Numbered from the stretch's first letter, positions 51,360 to 61,404 are shown. The stretch: DNA of 64,000 nt from an uncultured Bacteroides sp. (GCA_900551445.1 URWA01000016.1:1-64000), one strand, 5' to 3'. Translations and numbers: made by a program. The notes: generated from the sequence alone by a model not told the origin.

Positions 51360-52481
51360 TTATTCCAATCGGTTCTTGAATTTGCGGGTGGTGGCTGCAA
51401 TCAGGACTACGGCCATGAGGCACAACACGGCCACTTCCTTCCAGACGTAGACAAAGGGCACGCCTTCAATCATCAGTCGTCGCACTGCTGCCACGTACCA
51501 GCGTGCCGGAATGAGACAGGAAATGGCCTGAAGGATGCCCGGCATACTTTCCACCGGGTAGATAATGCCCGACAGGATAATGGTCGGGATGAGCAGGACC
51601 ATGGCCGAGACCAGCAGGGCTGCCACCTGGGTATGCGTGACGCAGGAAATCAGCAGTCCCAGTGCCAGCGATACGAAGATAAACAGCAGGGAAACTCCCA
51701 GCAGGGCCGTCAGGCTTCCGGCTATTGGTACGTCGAGCACAAAGACCGAAAGCAGCAGGATGGTAGTCAGGTTGAGCAGGGAGAGTACGAAATAGGGTAC
51801 GGATTTCGACAGAATGACAAACAGCGGGTTGACGGGGGAGACCAGCAGCACTTCCATTGTACCGGTCTCTTTTTCGCGGACGATGGAAATGGAAGTCATC
51901 ATGGCGCAAATCAGCATCAGTATCAGTCCCATAACCCCCGGCACGAAGTTGTAGGCACTCTTCATTTGCGGGTTGTAGAGCAGCTTGTTGTAGGCTATAA
52001 TCGGCATCCCTTCCGTTCCTCCTTTGGAGGAGAAAGCGTCAGCGGGCCGGATGGTTTGCAAGGCTTGTCGGAGAATGGTTTGGGCATACGTACTCCGCGT
52101 GACTGCCAGGTTGGGTTCCGTGGCATCGGCCAAAATCTGTATCTGTGAAGAATTGAAGCGGAAACGGTGCAGGTCGGACGGGAAAATGACTGCCAACTCT
52201 ATCTGGTTACGCCGGAACAGCCGTTCAATCTCATCGGGGGACTGGACGACATATTTCACCGTGAAATACTCGCTGGCATCCAGTTGCTCTACCAGTTTCC
52301 GTACATCCGTCTGAAGGGAGGGAGCCAATACGGCAGTCTGGACATTGCGCACCTCGGTGGAGATGGCGAAGCCGAAAAGGATAATCTGTATAATCGGCAT
52401 GCCTATCAGTATCAGCATGGTGCGCCGGTCGCGCAGGATGTGATGGAATTCTTTTCTGACAAAAGCGATAAACTGTTTCAT
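51360..52481 (-). CDS. ABC-2 type exporter permease, first subunit
   Basis: A ~373-residue permease of the same ABC-2 family. ATG 52481 (MKQFIAFVRKEFHHILRDRR) is chosen; the longer frame runs backward into the ATPase gene. One N-terminal helix, a periplasmic domain (~45-165), and five more helices. EKETGTMEVLLVSPVNPLF is the coupling segment. It overlaps the ATPase gene by 4 bases (ATGA), a sign of coupled translation. Confidence 0.9.
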   Translation of the reverse strand: MKQFIAFVRKEFHHILRDRRTMLILIGMPIIQIILFGFAISTEVRNVQTAVLAPSLQTDVRKLVEQLDASEYFTVKYVVQSPDEIERLFRRNQIELAVIFPSDLHRFRFNSSQIQILADATEPNLAVTRSTYAQTILRQALQTIRPADAFSSKGGTEGMPIIAYNKLLYNPQMKSAYNFVPGVMGLILMLICAMMTSISIVREKETGTMEVLLVSPVNPLFVILSKSVPYFVLSLLNLTTILLLSVFVLDVPIAGSLTALLGVSLLFIFVSLALGLLISCVTHTQVAALLVSAMVLLIPTIILSGIIYPVESMPGILQAISCLIPARWYVAAVRRLMIEGVPFVYVWKEVAVLCLMAVVLIAATTRKFKNRLE

Positions 52482-53968
52482 GGTCGTTCGGTTTGAGCGT
52501 GAGTAAAAGCCGCGTCTCCCCGTTGAGCTTCGCGGGCCAGTTTCTGGAACACTTCGTCCATGTCTCGGGCTTGAAAACGGGCTTTCAGTCCGTCGGGAGT
52601 ATCCAGGGCGCGGATATGTCCGTCCACCATCATGGAAATGCGGTCGCAATATTCTGCTTCGTCCATGTAGTGCGTGGTGACGAAAATCGTGATTCCCTGG
52701 TCGGCAGCTTGATAAATCAGTTCCCAGAACTGGCGGCGGGTGGCCGGGTCCACGCCTCCGGTCGGTTCATCCAGAAAAACCAGTTCCGGACGGTGGAAAA
52801 TGGCCACCGAGAAGGCCAGTCGCTGTTTCCAACCTAGCGGCAGGGAACGGACCAAGGTATGTTGTTCCTCGTAGAGGCCGATACGCCGCAAGGTCTCTTC
52901 GGTGCGGGTCGCAATTTCTTTGGCACTGACCCCGTAGATACCTCCGAACAGGCGGAGATTCTCGCGGACCGTCAGGTCTTCATACAGCGAAAATTTCTGG
53001 CTCATGTAGCCGATTCGTCGTTTTATTTCCTCGCTCTGCGTCCGCACATCGAATCCCATTACCTCCGCTTTCCCTTCGGAAGGCAGACTGAGTCCGCAGA
53101 GAATACGCATGGCGGTGGTTTTTCCGGCCCCGTTGGCTCCTAAGAAACCGAAAATCTCTCCCCGCTGTACTGAGAAAGAGATGTGGTCGACAGCAGTAAA
53201 AGTGCCGAATCGTTTGACCAGATTGTCTACCTGAATGAGGGGGGTAGCGTTTCCGACTGCTGCTTTTCGTTCCAGTCCGGGAGGACACAGAATGTCGCTG
53301 AACCGGGTCAGGATGGTCTCCGGGCGGTCGATACCTTTGATTTCTCCTTCATACAGGAAGGCCACGCGGTCGCATCGTCGGGCTTCGTCCATGAAGGGGG
53401 TGGATACCACGAGGGTGATACCTTCCTGACGGAGACGGGCCAGCATATCCCAGAATTCCCGACGGGATACAGGGTCTACTCCGGTGGTCGGCTCATCGAG
53501 AAACAGGATTTGGGGAGCATGGACCAGCGCGCAACACAATGCCAGCTTTTGCTTCATGCCTCCCGACAGAGCGCCGGCCCGCCGGTCTTTGAACGGAGCA
53601 ATCTGTTCGTAAATCGGCCGAATCCGTTCGTAGTTCTCTTCCACGGTGGTATGAAAGACGGTGGCAAAGAAACGCAGGTTTTCTTCCACGGTCAGGTCTT
53701 GGTATAAGGAGAAACGTCCCGGCATGTAGCCCACGCTTCGCCGGATGGTGCGGAAGTCGGCCAGTACGTCGGCATGCAGTACATGAGCCGTTCCCTGGTC
53801 CGGCTTCAGTAGAGTGGTCAAGATGCGGAAGAGCGTACTCTTTCCGGAGCCGTCGGGACCGATGAGGCCGAACAGTTCGCCTTGCTTCACTTGGAAAGAT
53901 ACGTCGCGCAGAGCCTGTACCTTTCCATAGCTTTTGCTTACGTGGCTGACTTCAATAAGGGTTTCCAT
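52478..53968 (-). CDS. Fused double ABC ATPase of a YbhF-type exporter
   Basis: A 496-residue protein with two ATPase domains in tandem. Domain 1 (~1-235): Walker A GPDGSGKST, signature LSGGMKQKLAL, Walker B LFLDEPTTGVDP. Domain 2 (~250-496): Walker A GANGAGKTT, Walker B VFLDEPTGGVDP, and a degenerate signature LPLGWKQRL in place of LSGGQ, so the two sites are likely unequal. ATG 53968 is the first start that leaves the HlyD gene free. It powers the two downstream permeases. Confidence 0.93.
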   Translation of the reverse strand: METLIEVSHVSKSYGKVQALRDVSFQVKQGELFGLIGPDGSGKSTLFRILTTLLKPDQGTAHVLHADVLADFRTIRRSVGYMPGRFSLYQDLTVEENLRFFATVFHTTVEENYERIRPIYEQIAPFKDRRAGALSGGMKQKLALCCALVHAPQILFLDEPTTGVDPVSRREFWDMLARLRQEGITLVVSTPFMDEARRCDRVAFLYEGEIKGIDRPETILTRFSDILCPPGLERKAAVGNATPLIQVDNLVKRFGTFTAVDHISFSVQRGEIFGFLGANGAGKTTAMRILCGLSLPSEGKAEVMGFDVRTQSEEIKRRIGYMSQKFSLYEDLTVRENLRLFGGIYGVSAKEIATRTEETLRRIGLYEEQHTLVRSLPLGWKQRLAFSVAIFHRPELVFLDEPTGGVDPATRRQFWELIYQAADQGITIFVTTHYMDEAEYCDRISMMVDGHIRALDTPDGLKARFQARDMDEVFQKLAREAQRGDAAFTHAQTERP

Positions 53969-53981
53969 TTGTGCCCTCCTT

Positions 53982-54881
53982 TCAGAATTTGACTTCGCCG
54001 TACATACCCAGTTTGATGTGGCCGTCATTGTGCACGGCAATCTTGACGGCATAGACCTGGTTGGCACGTTCGTCGTCGGTCAGGATGGTTTTCGGGGTGA
54101 ATTCGGCTTCTTCGGAAATCCAGGTCACTTTGCCGGGGTAGGTGTTCCGCTGTGCATCGCCAAAGTCGGCAAATACCGTGACCTCACTTCCCAGTTTTAC
54201 GGAGGCCAGTTGCCGGGAGGTGACGTAGGCCCGCAGGAAGATGTGTTCCGTGTCGGCTATCTTGAACAGCGGTTTCCCGATGGTAGCCAGTTCTCCCGGT
54301 TCGGCGTATTTGGCCAGAACCGTTCCGCTTATCGGGGTGGTGATATGACATTTTCTGAGTTGGTCTTCGATTTGCGCCACTTGGATGGCTACCGACGAGC
54401 TTTGTTCCGTGAGGCTGGCGGTGGTGTTCCCTAAAGACGACACCTGTGCCTCCAGTTGCCGGTTGAGTACCGCCAACTGGGCGTCCCAGTCATCCAGCTG
54501 TTTGCGGTTGGCCGCCTGTGCTTTCAGCAGGTTTTCCACCCGGTTGCGTTCCCGTTGTGCGGTGGCGATTTGTTCCTTGGTGGCGGCAATCTGCCGGTGA
54601 ATATCGGGGCGTTGGTTTTCCACGGATTTCATCTGTGCCTCCAGCTGCCGTTTTTTCAGGTAGAGCTGTACGGTGTCCACCAGCCCCACTTCAGTGCCTT
54701 GGGTAAAGTGCATCCCTTCTTCGGCATTCAGGTAGAACAGTTTTCCGGCAGTTTCGGAGGAGACCACAATTTCGGTCGCTTCAAAAGTACCTGTCGCATC
54801 AAAGTCGTCTTTCTCTCCACAGGCCGTGAGGCAGTACACTGCGAAGAGGAGGAATCCATATTTTGTTTTCATATTCAGCAT
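53982..54881 (-). CDS. HlyD-family membrane fusion lipoprotein
   Basis: A 299-residue periplasmic adaptor. Lipobox LTAC (~Cys21) anchors it. Order: lipoyl-like half (GTFEATEIVVSSETAGKLF, ~32-50), a coiled-coil hairpin (~75-165, Gln/Arg-rich), the second lipoyl half (ITTPISGTVLAKYAEPGELA, ~177-195) and a beta-barrel. It bridges the permeases to the TolC-like channel, 25 bases after its gene and 13 before the ATPase. Confidence 0.9.
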   Translation of the reverse strand: MLNMKTKYGFLLFAVYCLTACGEKDDFDATGTFEATEIVVSSETAGKLFYLNAEEGMHFTQGTEVGLVDTVQLYLKKRQLEAQMKSVENQRPDIHRQIAATKEQIATAQRERNRVENLLKAQAANRKQLDDWDAQLAVLNRQLEAQVSSLGNTTASLTEQSSSVAIQVAQIEDQLRKCHITTPISGTVLAKYAEPGELATIGKPLFKIADTEHIFLRAYVTSRQLASVKLGSEVTVFADFGDAQRNTYPGKVTWISEEAEFTPKTILTDDERANQVYAVKIAVHNDGHIKLGMYGEVKF

Positions 54882-54906
54882 ATTTTGAACGGTTGGTAAA
54901 TAAAAA

Positions 54907-56157
54907 TTAGTTGGTGAGGTGTTTTCGTTGGTGCAGGTGCATGAGCAGTTGGATTTCGTGGAGAACTTTTGTCTGCCGGGCCAGGTTCTCGGCTGTGATT
55001 TCTTTCAGCAGGTCACTGACACTCAGGGTACCGTTGGCCACTTTGGCCTCGGCAGAAAGCCGGATGTTCTTCCGCAGCCGGATAATCTCTTCGTCCTCCT
55101 TCATCTGTTGCCGGAGAGTCTGGATAGTGCCGTCCTCTTCCGCCAGTTGCAGGTGGGTATGAAACAGAAACAAATCGCGTTCGCTCTGGATTTTCTGGAG
55201 TTGGTTATCCAGCTTTTTCCGGTCGTTTTTCAGGGTGTACAGACTTCCGAAATTCCACGTAAAGCGGGCACCGACCAGATAGTAGGCCCTGAACTTGTCT
55301 TTTAGAATGTCCAGTCCCGGATTGCCGTAGGCTCCTTGTGCAAAGAGGCTGAAAGAGGGAAGATAACCGGTCTGTAATCCTTTTCGATGTACAGAAACGG
55401 TCTGTTCCTGTGCTTCGTACCACCGGAGTTCAGGACGGTTGATGGTGCCGGTCGTTTCCAAGACGGCTTCAGGCCGTTGGAGGTGCGTGTGTGATGGAAG
55501 TTCTTCTCCTGTCAGCAGGGACAACATGCGCAGGTAAGCATTGCGGTTGCTTTCCAGCTGGATGCGCTGCTGGCGGGTTTGCAGGATTTCTACTTGCACG
55601 GCATCCACATCAGCGTCATTGGCTGTGCCGTTGGTGCGGTAGGATTGCACATCTTTCAGGCTCCGGGCCAGTTCTTCTTCGAGCAATGTGTGTTGTGACA
55701 GTTGTTCGTCGAGTAAGAGAATACCGAAGAAAACCTGGTCCACTCTTTCTTCCAGTGCATACAGGCTGTTGTCGAGCTGTCGTTCGCTTTCCTCTGTCTC
55801 AGCCCGAATCTGGGCTTTCTGGTTTTGGATTTTTCCTCCGTCCCACAGGTTCTGTCTGACTTCAATCATTGCCTGGTATTGGTCCTTGGGCAGTCCTTTG
55901 CTGTCAAGTCCGGGGATGTCAAAGGGGAAGGTGGTGGCTTCACTTTGGTAAGAGATTTTTCCACTCAGACTAATCTGTGGCAAGTTGCCTTTTCCTACAT
56001 TCGATAAGGTATATTCTTCCGAGAGGCGGAGCAGGTCGTATTGCCGGGTTTGCGGGTAATTCTCACGGGCTTTCTGCCGGCAATCTTCCAATGTGACTTG
56101 TGCATGGACGATGTGACTGAAGCCCCATACACACAAGAAGAGAAACATTCGTAGCAT
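54907..56157 (-). CDS. TolC-family outer-membrane efflux channel
   Basis: A 416-residue outer-membrane factor with a signal peptide ending at about HIVHAQ (residue 20). Two repeats of long coiled-coil helices typical of TolC (residues ~20-210 and ~220-416), e.g. ALEERVDQVFFGILLLDEQLSQ. It is the first gene of the exporter operon, with a -7 box about 30 bases upstream, divergent from the AraC gene. Confidence 0.9.
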   Translation of the reverse strand: MLRMFLFLCVWGFSHIVHAQVTLEDCRQKARENYPQTRQYDLLRLSEEYTLSNVGKGNLPQISLSGKISYQSEATTFPFDIPGLDSKGLPKDQYQAMIEVRQNLWDGGKIQNQKAQIRAETEESERQLDNSLYALEERVDQVFFGILLLDEQLSQHTLLEEELARSLKDVQSYRTNGTANDADVDAVQVEILQTRQQRIQLESNRNAYLRMLSLLTGEELPSHTHLQRPEAVLETTGTINRPELRWYEAQEQTVSVHRKGLQTGYLPSFSLFAQGAYGNPGLDILKDKFRAYYLVGARFTWNFGSLYTLKNDRKKLDNQLQKIQSERDLFLFHTHLQLAEEDGTIQTLRQQMKEDEEIIRLRKNIRLSAEAKVANGTLSVSDLLKEITAENLARQTKVLHEIQLLMHLHQRKHLTN

Positions 56158-56187
56158 ACGTATTCAATCTTTGTTGAGGTAATGAGA

Positions 56188-56195
56188 CAAAGATA
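56188..56195 (-). promoter_or_regulatory. Promoter -7 box of the exporter operon
   Basis: The minus strand reads TATCTTTG, an exact match, 30 bases before the TolC gene. Between it and the AraC promoter lies an imperfect inverted repeat around GGTCC-N7-GGGAC (56219-56234), a possible AraC-type operator. Confidence 0.55.
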
Positions 56196-56292
56196 CAGGG
56201 ATTTTGTGATATCTTTCGGTCCTATATGTGGGACGGAATGTTCTTTTTGTTCGATAATGGCTTGTGTGTAACCCGAAAATCGAATGAAATAT

Positions 56293-56300
56293 TATCTTTG
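56293..56300 (+). promoter_or_regulatory. Promoter -7 box of the AraC gene
   Basis: TATCTTTG, exact TAnnTTTG match, 21 bases before ATG 56321. Confidence 0.55.
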
Positions 56301-56320
56301 CGGGAAATTGTGTATGTGAA

Positions 56321-57229
56321 ATGAAATCGAATCGTCTGTTGTTGCTGGCCTTGAGGCAAATGCGTGAACGGGTGGGAGAAAGTTACAATGCCTATCGTTT
56401 TCTGATTCCGGAACTGGGATTGCTCCGTTCCATTCATGGGATAGCCGATGTGGTTCGTTTCCTGTCTGTGGAAGGGCAGCCTTACCGTCTGACGGAGGGG
56501 AGAGTGGTGTATTTTCGTGCCGGTACGCTTCGGTTGCGTATCAATTTGCGTGAACTGGAGTTTAAGGCGGGGGATTTTCTGGTAGTGTCTCCCGGAACCG
56601 TATTCGAATTTCTATACATATCGTCTGATTTGGATTTGGCGATGTTGGCTTTTTCCAACAGCCTGATGGAAAGCTGGCAGAAAGAAGATTTGTTGCAGGT
56701 TTATTTGCAAGGCAGATTGTTTCTACATCTTTCATTGACTGAGCAGGAGAGCCGGCGGATGGAACAGATTTTTGCCTTGTTGTGGGAGGTGGTCCACGAC
56801 CGGCCTTTCCCAAAAGAGTCCGTACAAAGCTTGATTTCTCTCGTCTTTCACCAGACGGACGGTTTCAGAGGGCGTGAATTGGAGGCGGGCAAACAGAAGC
56901 GTAGCCGTCAGGAGGAAGTGTTCAATCGCTTTTTGGAATTAGTCAACAAATATGCCGTTCATGAACGAAGCTGTGCGTTTTATGCCGACCATTTATGCCT
57001 GACTTCCCGTTATTTGAGTACATTGGTACGACAAGCCAGCGGGCGGACGGTGATGGATTGGGTCAATGAGGCCGTGATGCAGGAAGCCAAATTGATGTTA
57101 TGTCACACCGACAAGCTGGTGTATCAGATAGCCGACGAACTGAATTTTCCCAATGCTTCGTTCTTTTGCAAGTATTTCCGGCGTATGACAGGAATGACTC
57201 CTAAAGACTATCGGCAGGAGAACGGATGA
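56321..57229 (+). CDS. AraC-family transcriptional regulator
   Basis: A 302-residue regulator: an N-terminal cupin-like ligand domain (~30-190) and a C-terminal double helix-turn-helix (~200-302, with LCLTSRYLSTLVRQASGRTVMDWVNEA and ELNFPNASFFCKYFRRMTGMTPKDYR, the AraC signature). Divergent orientation from the TolC-HlyD-ABC operon across a 163-base gap suggests it controls the exporter. The ligand is unknown. Its stop is 8 bases from the end of the convergent MATE gene. Confidence 0.92.
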   Translation: MKSNRLLLLALRQMRERVGESYNAYRFLIPELGLLRSIHGIADVVRFLSVEGQPYRLTEGRVVYFRAGTLRLRINLRELEFKAGDFLVVSPGTVFEFLYISSDLDLAMLAFSNSLMESWQKEDLLQVYLQGRLFLHLSLTEQESRRMEQIFALLWEVVHDRPFPKESVQSLISLVFHQTDGFRGRELEAGKQKRSRQEEVFNRFLELVNKYAVHERSCAFYADHLCLTSRYLSTLVRQASGRTVMDWVNEAVMQEAKLMLCHTDKLVYQIADELNFPNASFFCKYFRRMTGMTPKDYRQENG

Positions 57230-57237
57230 ACGGTTGC

Positions 57238-58602
57238 TTAGGATGGGAGTTTCGAAAGAGGCTGTCGGTCCGTACGAAGGGTTTTCAATACCGGAATGGT
57301 CAACGGGAGGGACATCAGGAACGAACACAAATCGGATACAGCCTGACACATCTCCACTCCTTGCAGTTGCAGGAAATAGGGAAGCACCAGTATCAGCGGG
57401 ATGAAAAACAGTCCTTGGCGGGAAGAAGACAGGATGACGGCTCGTTTGGGCTGGCGGATGGTCTGCAAAAGCATGTTGCACAGGATGACCCATGCTCCCA
57501 GTGGAAGCGTGATGAGCTGCCAGCGGAGTGCTTCGGCTCCTACGGCAATAACTTGCGGGTCTTCCTTTCGGAACCAAGACACGACTTCCGGTGCGTAAAT
57601 GTAGCCAATCAGGGAACAGACAGCCAAGAAGATGAGTCCCACTTTCACGCAGTATTTGAATCCTTGGAGCACCCGGCGGTTCAGTCCCGCGCCATAGTTG
57701 AATCCGCAGACAGGTTGAAAACCTTGTCCGAAACCAATCACAAAAGCGTTGATGAACATGCAGATACGGGTGACGATAGACATTCCGGCAATGGCTGCAT
57801 CTCCGAAGTTACCGGCTGCCACGTTCAGCAGAATGGTCGAAATACTGGCCAGTCCCTGACGGCACAGTGAAGGACTGCCTCCATAGACGATTTCTTTCAA
57901 ATAGGCCGGAGTGGGCGTAAAATAGCGGTAGTTGATGCGTATGTTTTCTCCCTTCCGGTCCATGAATATCAGGATGGTAAAGCTGCACACCTGACTGATG
58001 AAGGTAGACCAGGCTGCTCCTGCAATGCCCATGTCGAATACAAAAATCAATAGTGGGTCAAGGGCAATGTTCAAGAAAGCTCCCACTGTAATTCCAATCA
58101 TGGCATATACGGCATTTCCCTGAAAGCGCATCTGGTTGTTCAGTACAAGGGAAGAGGCCATGAAAGGGGCTCCCAGCAGGATAATGCCCAAATACGTCTT
58201 GGCGTATGGAAGGATGGTGGGAGTGGAACCTAATGCTACACAGATAGGTTCCAGAAAAATCAATCCGAAGAGGGCAATCAGAAAGCCGATGAAGAAGGCA
58301 CAGAAAAAACCGGTAGCCGCCATTCTTTCCGCGCTTCGGTAGTCACGTGCTCCCAGCCGTCGGGAGATAAAGTTGCCCGAACCATGCCCGCAGAAGAAAC
58401 CGAAAGCCTGAATGATGGCCATGATGGAAAAGGAGATACCCACGGCTGCGGTAGACTGTGTATTGATTTTCCCGACAAAGTAGGTGTCGGCCATGACATA
58501 GAAAGAGGTGACCAGCATACTAATGATGGTCGGAACAGCCAGTCCACGGATGAGGCGTGGCACCGGTGCCGTGGTCATGAGGGTATATTTATCTTGGGGC
58601 AT
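57238..58602 (-). CDS. MATE-family efflux pump
   Basis: A ~454-residue inner-membrane antiporter with 12 predicted helices, distinct from the copy at 43.9 kb. ATG 58602 (MPQDKYTLMTTAPVPRLIRGLAVP) is used, since the longer frame covers the promoter. Landmarks: MADTYFVGKIN in helix 1-2 and FNYGAGLNRRVLQGFKYC in the centre. The substrate is unknown. Convergent with the AraC gene with almost no gap. Confidence 0.9.
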   Translation of the reverse strand: MPQDKYTLMTTAPVPRLIRGLAVPTIISMLVTSFYVMADTYFVGKINTQSTAAVGISFSIMAIIQAFGFFCGHGSGNFISRRLGARDYRSAERMAATGFFCAFFIGFLIALFGLIFLEPICVALGSTPTILPYAKTYLGIILLGAPFMASSLVLNNQMRFQGNAVYAMIGITVGAFLNIALDPLLIFVFDMGIAGAAWSTFISQVCSFTILIFMDRKGENIRINYRYFTPTPAYLKEIVYGGSPSLCRQGLASISTILLNVAAGNFGDAAIAGMSIVTRICMFINAFVIGFGQGFQPVCGFNYGAGLNRRVLQGFKYCVKVGLIFLAVCSLIGYIYAPEVVSWFRKEDPQVIAVGAEALRWQLITLPLGAWVILCNMLLQTIRQPKRAVILSSSRQGLFFIPLILVLPYFLQLQGVEMCQAVSDLCSFLMSLPLTIPVLKTLRTDRQPLSKLPS

Positions 58603-58632
58603 AGTTGTCTGTTTGATAGAATAGAACAGCAG

Positions 58633-58640
58633 CAAAAGTA
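58633..58640 (-). promoter_or_regulatory. Promoter -7 box of the second MATE gene
   Basis: The minus strand reads TACTTTTG, an exact match, 31 bases before ATG 58602. Confidence 0.55.
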
Positions 58641-58707
58641 CGAAAAAAACGGCAGTATGGGAAGTCCTGTTCAGCTAAACTTCGGTCGCATAGAAGGCAA
58701 TGCGCAT

Positions 58708-58752
58708 AAAAAAATCCTCCTTATTCCCCATTTGGGGAAATAAGAAGGATTT
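58708..58752 (-). terminator. Terminator of alaS
   Basis: A long stem AAATCCT...CCCC with its partner (58711-58729 and 58734-58752, one bulge), a 4-base loop, and on the minus strand a T7 tail. It lies 33 bases after the alaS stop. Confidence 0.85.
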
Positions 58753-58785
58753 ATGATACATAGAGTTGCTATTTTGTGCGACGGA

Positions 58786-61404
58786 TTAGAATCCGGCCAG
58801 TTCTGTCACTTTGTCTACAGCGGCAGTCAGACCATCCGGATTTTTACCTCCGGCAGTAGCGAAGTGAGGTTGTCCACCACCACCACCTTGAATCAGTTTG
58901 GCAGCTTCGCGTACCAGCTGTCCGGCATTCAGTCCGGCTTTTACCTGGTCATCGCTCATGGTGACTGTGAGCAACGGTTTGTTTTCGAATACACTACCGA
59001 TTACCACAAACAGATTCTCCGGAATTTGTCCTTTCAACTGGAAGGCAATGTTTTTCACTGCATCGGCCGGCATCGGAAGTACGGCTTTAATCACTTTTAC
59101 ACCGTTGATTTCCTTGGCGTTTTCAATCAGTTTGTTCTTTACAGAGGCCTCTTTCTCTTTCATGAATTCTTCCACCTGTTTCTTCAAGCCGACATTCTCA
59201 TCGATGTATTTGGTAATGGCAGCTTTCAGGTCCGGAGCATTGTTGAACAAGGCTTTCAGGTCGTTGAATGTATCTTGTACGGTATCGAACATTTCTTCTA
59301 CCTTGGCACCGGTTACGGCTTCGATACGACGTACACCTGCTGCTACAGAGCTTTCAGACAAGATTTTTACCATACCAATCTTTCCGGTAGCCGATACGTG
59401 TGTACCTCCACAGAACTCGATGGATGAGCCGAACTGTACGACACGTACTTCGTCTCCGTATTTTTCACCGAACAGGGCGATGGCACCCAGTTCTTTGGCC
59501 TTTTCAATCGGCAAGTTACGGTATTCTGTCAAAGGGATGTCTTCACGAATCTTGGCATTAACCAAGTGTTCCACTTCACGCAGCTGTTCCGGAGTCACTT
59601 TCTGGAAGTGAGAGAAGTCGAAACGCAGAGAGTCCGGAGTAACCAAAGAACCTTTCTGTTCTACGTGGGTACCCAGCACCTGGCGGAGGGCTTCATCCAG
59701 TAAGTGCGTACAAGAGTGGTTGGCTGCACAAGCGGCACGTTTGTCGGTATCTACACAAGCCATCATCGGTGCATCCAGGTGTTCCGGCAATTTCTTGGCG
59801 ATATGGATTGGAAGATTGTTTTCCTTCTTGGTATCAATGATGTCGATGGTTTCGAATTCGCTGACCAATACACCGGTATCACCTACCTGACCACCGCTTT
59901 CTGCGTAGAACGGGGTTTCGCTCAATACAATCTGGTAGAGTGTCTGGTTTTTCTGTTTGATTTGGCGATAACGCAAGATGCTGGTTTCGTATTCTGTGTA
60001 ATCGTAGCCTACGAATTTGGTTTCACCTTCTTTCAGGGTTACCCAGTCGCCAGTTTCTACAGCGGCAGCGTTACGTGCACGCTGTTTCTGTTTCTGCATT
60101 TCTGCTTCGAAACCTTTCACGTCGGCTGTCAGACCGTTTTCACGGAGAATCAGTTCAGTCAGGTCGAACGGGAATCCGAAGGTGTCATACAATGTAAAGG
60201 CATCTACTCCGCTGATTTCAGTCTTTCCGGCAGCTTTTGCTTCATTCATTGTCTTGTCGAGCAAGCGGATACCTGTTTCCAGTGTGCGGAGGAAGGACTC
60301 TTCTTCTTCCTTCATCACTTTTTCAATCAGCGGCTGCTGGGCTTTCAATTCAGGATAAGCACCTCCCATATTTTCAACCAGCACCGGAACCAGTTTATAC
60401 ATGAAAGCTTGTTTCTGTCCCAGGAAAGTATAGGCATAACGTACGGCACGGCGCAGGATACGACGGATTACATAACCAGCCTTGGCATTCGAAGGCAGCT
60501 GTCCGTCGGTGATAGAAAAGGCGATGGTACGGATGTGGTCGGCTACTACACGCATGGCTACATCCACTTTCGGATCATCGCCATATTTCTTGCCAGACAA
60601 GTCCCCAATCACTTTGATGATAGGCTGGAATACGTCTGTATCATAGTTGGAAGTCTTGCCTTGCAGGGTACGTACCAAACGTTCAAATCCCATACCGGTA
60701 TCGATAACTTTTGCAGGAAGCGGTTCCAGTGTACCGTCGGCTTTGCGGTTGTATTGCATGAACACGAGGTTCCAGATTTCAATCACCTGAGGATGATCTT
60801 TGTTTACCAGTTCGCGTCCCGGAACGGCTGCTTTTTCTTCGGCTGAACGGGAGTCGATGTGGATTTCAGAGCACGGACCACAAGGACCTGTATCACCCAT
60901 TTCCCAGAAGTTATCATGTTTGTTACCGTTGATGATATGGTCTGCGGGGAAATACTGTGCCCAGTAACCGGCAGCTTCATCGTCACGTGCCAGGCCTTCT
61001 TCCGGACTTCCTTCAAATACAGTAACATACAAGTCTTTCGGGTCCAGCTTCAATACCTTTACCAGGTATTCGTAAGCCCAGCCAATCACTTCTTTCTTGA
61101 AGTAGTCGCCAAATGACCAGTTACCCAACATCTCAAACATGGTGTGGTGGTACGTGTCGTGGCCTACTTCTTCCAGGTCGTTATGCTTTCCGCTCACACG
61201 CAGACATTTTTGTGAGTCGGTTACACGTTTGTATTTAGCAGGATGGTTGCCAAGTATGATATCCTTGAACTGGTTCATACCGGCATTGGTGAACATCAGC
61301 GTAGGGTCGTCTTTGATGACCATCGGTGCAGAAGGCACAATCTGATGTCCTTTAGACTCAAAGAATTTGACGAATGAGTCGCGGATTTCATTTGCTGTCA
61401 ACAT
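58786..61404 (-). CDS. alaS: Alanyl-tRNA synthetase
   Basis: An 872-residue class II synthetase charging tRNA-Ala. Catalytic core with motif 1-like MFTNAGMNQFKDIILG (~residue 34) and motif 2 around TYHHTMFEMLGNWSFGDYF. The editing domain has zinc ligands NHSCTHLL (~565) and CGGTH (~665). The C-terminal C-Ala domain ends with GGGGGQPHFATAGGK. Monocistronic, with promoter and terminator visible. Confidence 0.98.
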   Translation of the reverse strand: MLTANEIRDSFVKFFESKGHQIVPSAPMVIKDDPTLMFTNAGMNQFKDIILGNHPAKYKRVTDSQKCLRVSGKHNDLEEVGHDTYHHTMFEMLGNWSFGDYFKKEVIGWAYEYLVKVLKLDPKDLYVTVFEGSPEEGLARDDEAAGYWAQYFPADHIINGNKHDNFWEMGDTGPCGPCSEIHIDSRSAEEKAAVPGRELVNKDHPQVIEIWNLVFMQYNRKADGTLEPLPAKVIDTGMGFERLVRTLQGKTSNYDTDVFQPIIKVIGDLSGKKYGDDPKVDVAMRVVADHIRTIAFSITDGQLPSNAKAGYVIRRILRRAVRYAYTFLGQKQAFMYKLVPVLVENMGGAYPELKAQQPLIEKVMKEEEESFLRTLETGIRLLDKTMNEAKAAGKTEISGVDAFTLYDTFGFPFDLTELILRENGLTADVKGFEAEMQKQKQRARNAAAVETGDWVTLKEGETKFVGYDYTEYETSILRYRQIKQKNQTLYQIVLSETPFYAESGGQVGDTGVLVSEFETIDIIDTKKENNLPIHIAKKLPEHLDAPMMACVDTDKRAACAANHSCTHLLDEALRQVLGTHVEQKGSLVTPDSLRFDFSHFQKVTPEQLREVEHLVNAKIREDIPLTEYRNLPIEKAKELGAIALFGEKYGDEVRVVQFGSSIEFCGGTHVSATGKIGMVKILSESSVAAGVRRIEAVTGAKVEEMFDTVQDTFNDLKALFNNAPDLKAAITKYIDENVGLKKQVEEFMKEKEASVKNKLIENAKEINGVKVIKAVLPMPADAVKNIAFQLKGQIPENLFVVIGSVFENKPLLTVTMSDDQVKAGLNAGQLVREAAKLIQGGGGGQPHFATAGGKNPDGLTAAVDKVTELAGF

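Noticed and set aside
59704..60846. 380-codon plus-strand open frame opposite alaS
   Set aside because: It lies wholly antisense to alaS; its Cys/Phe-rich translation is the usual shadow of a conserved gene.
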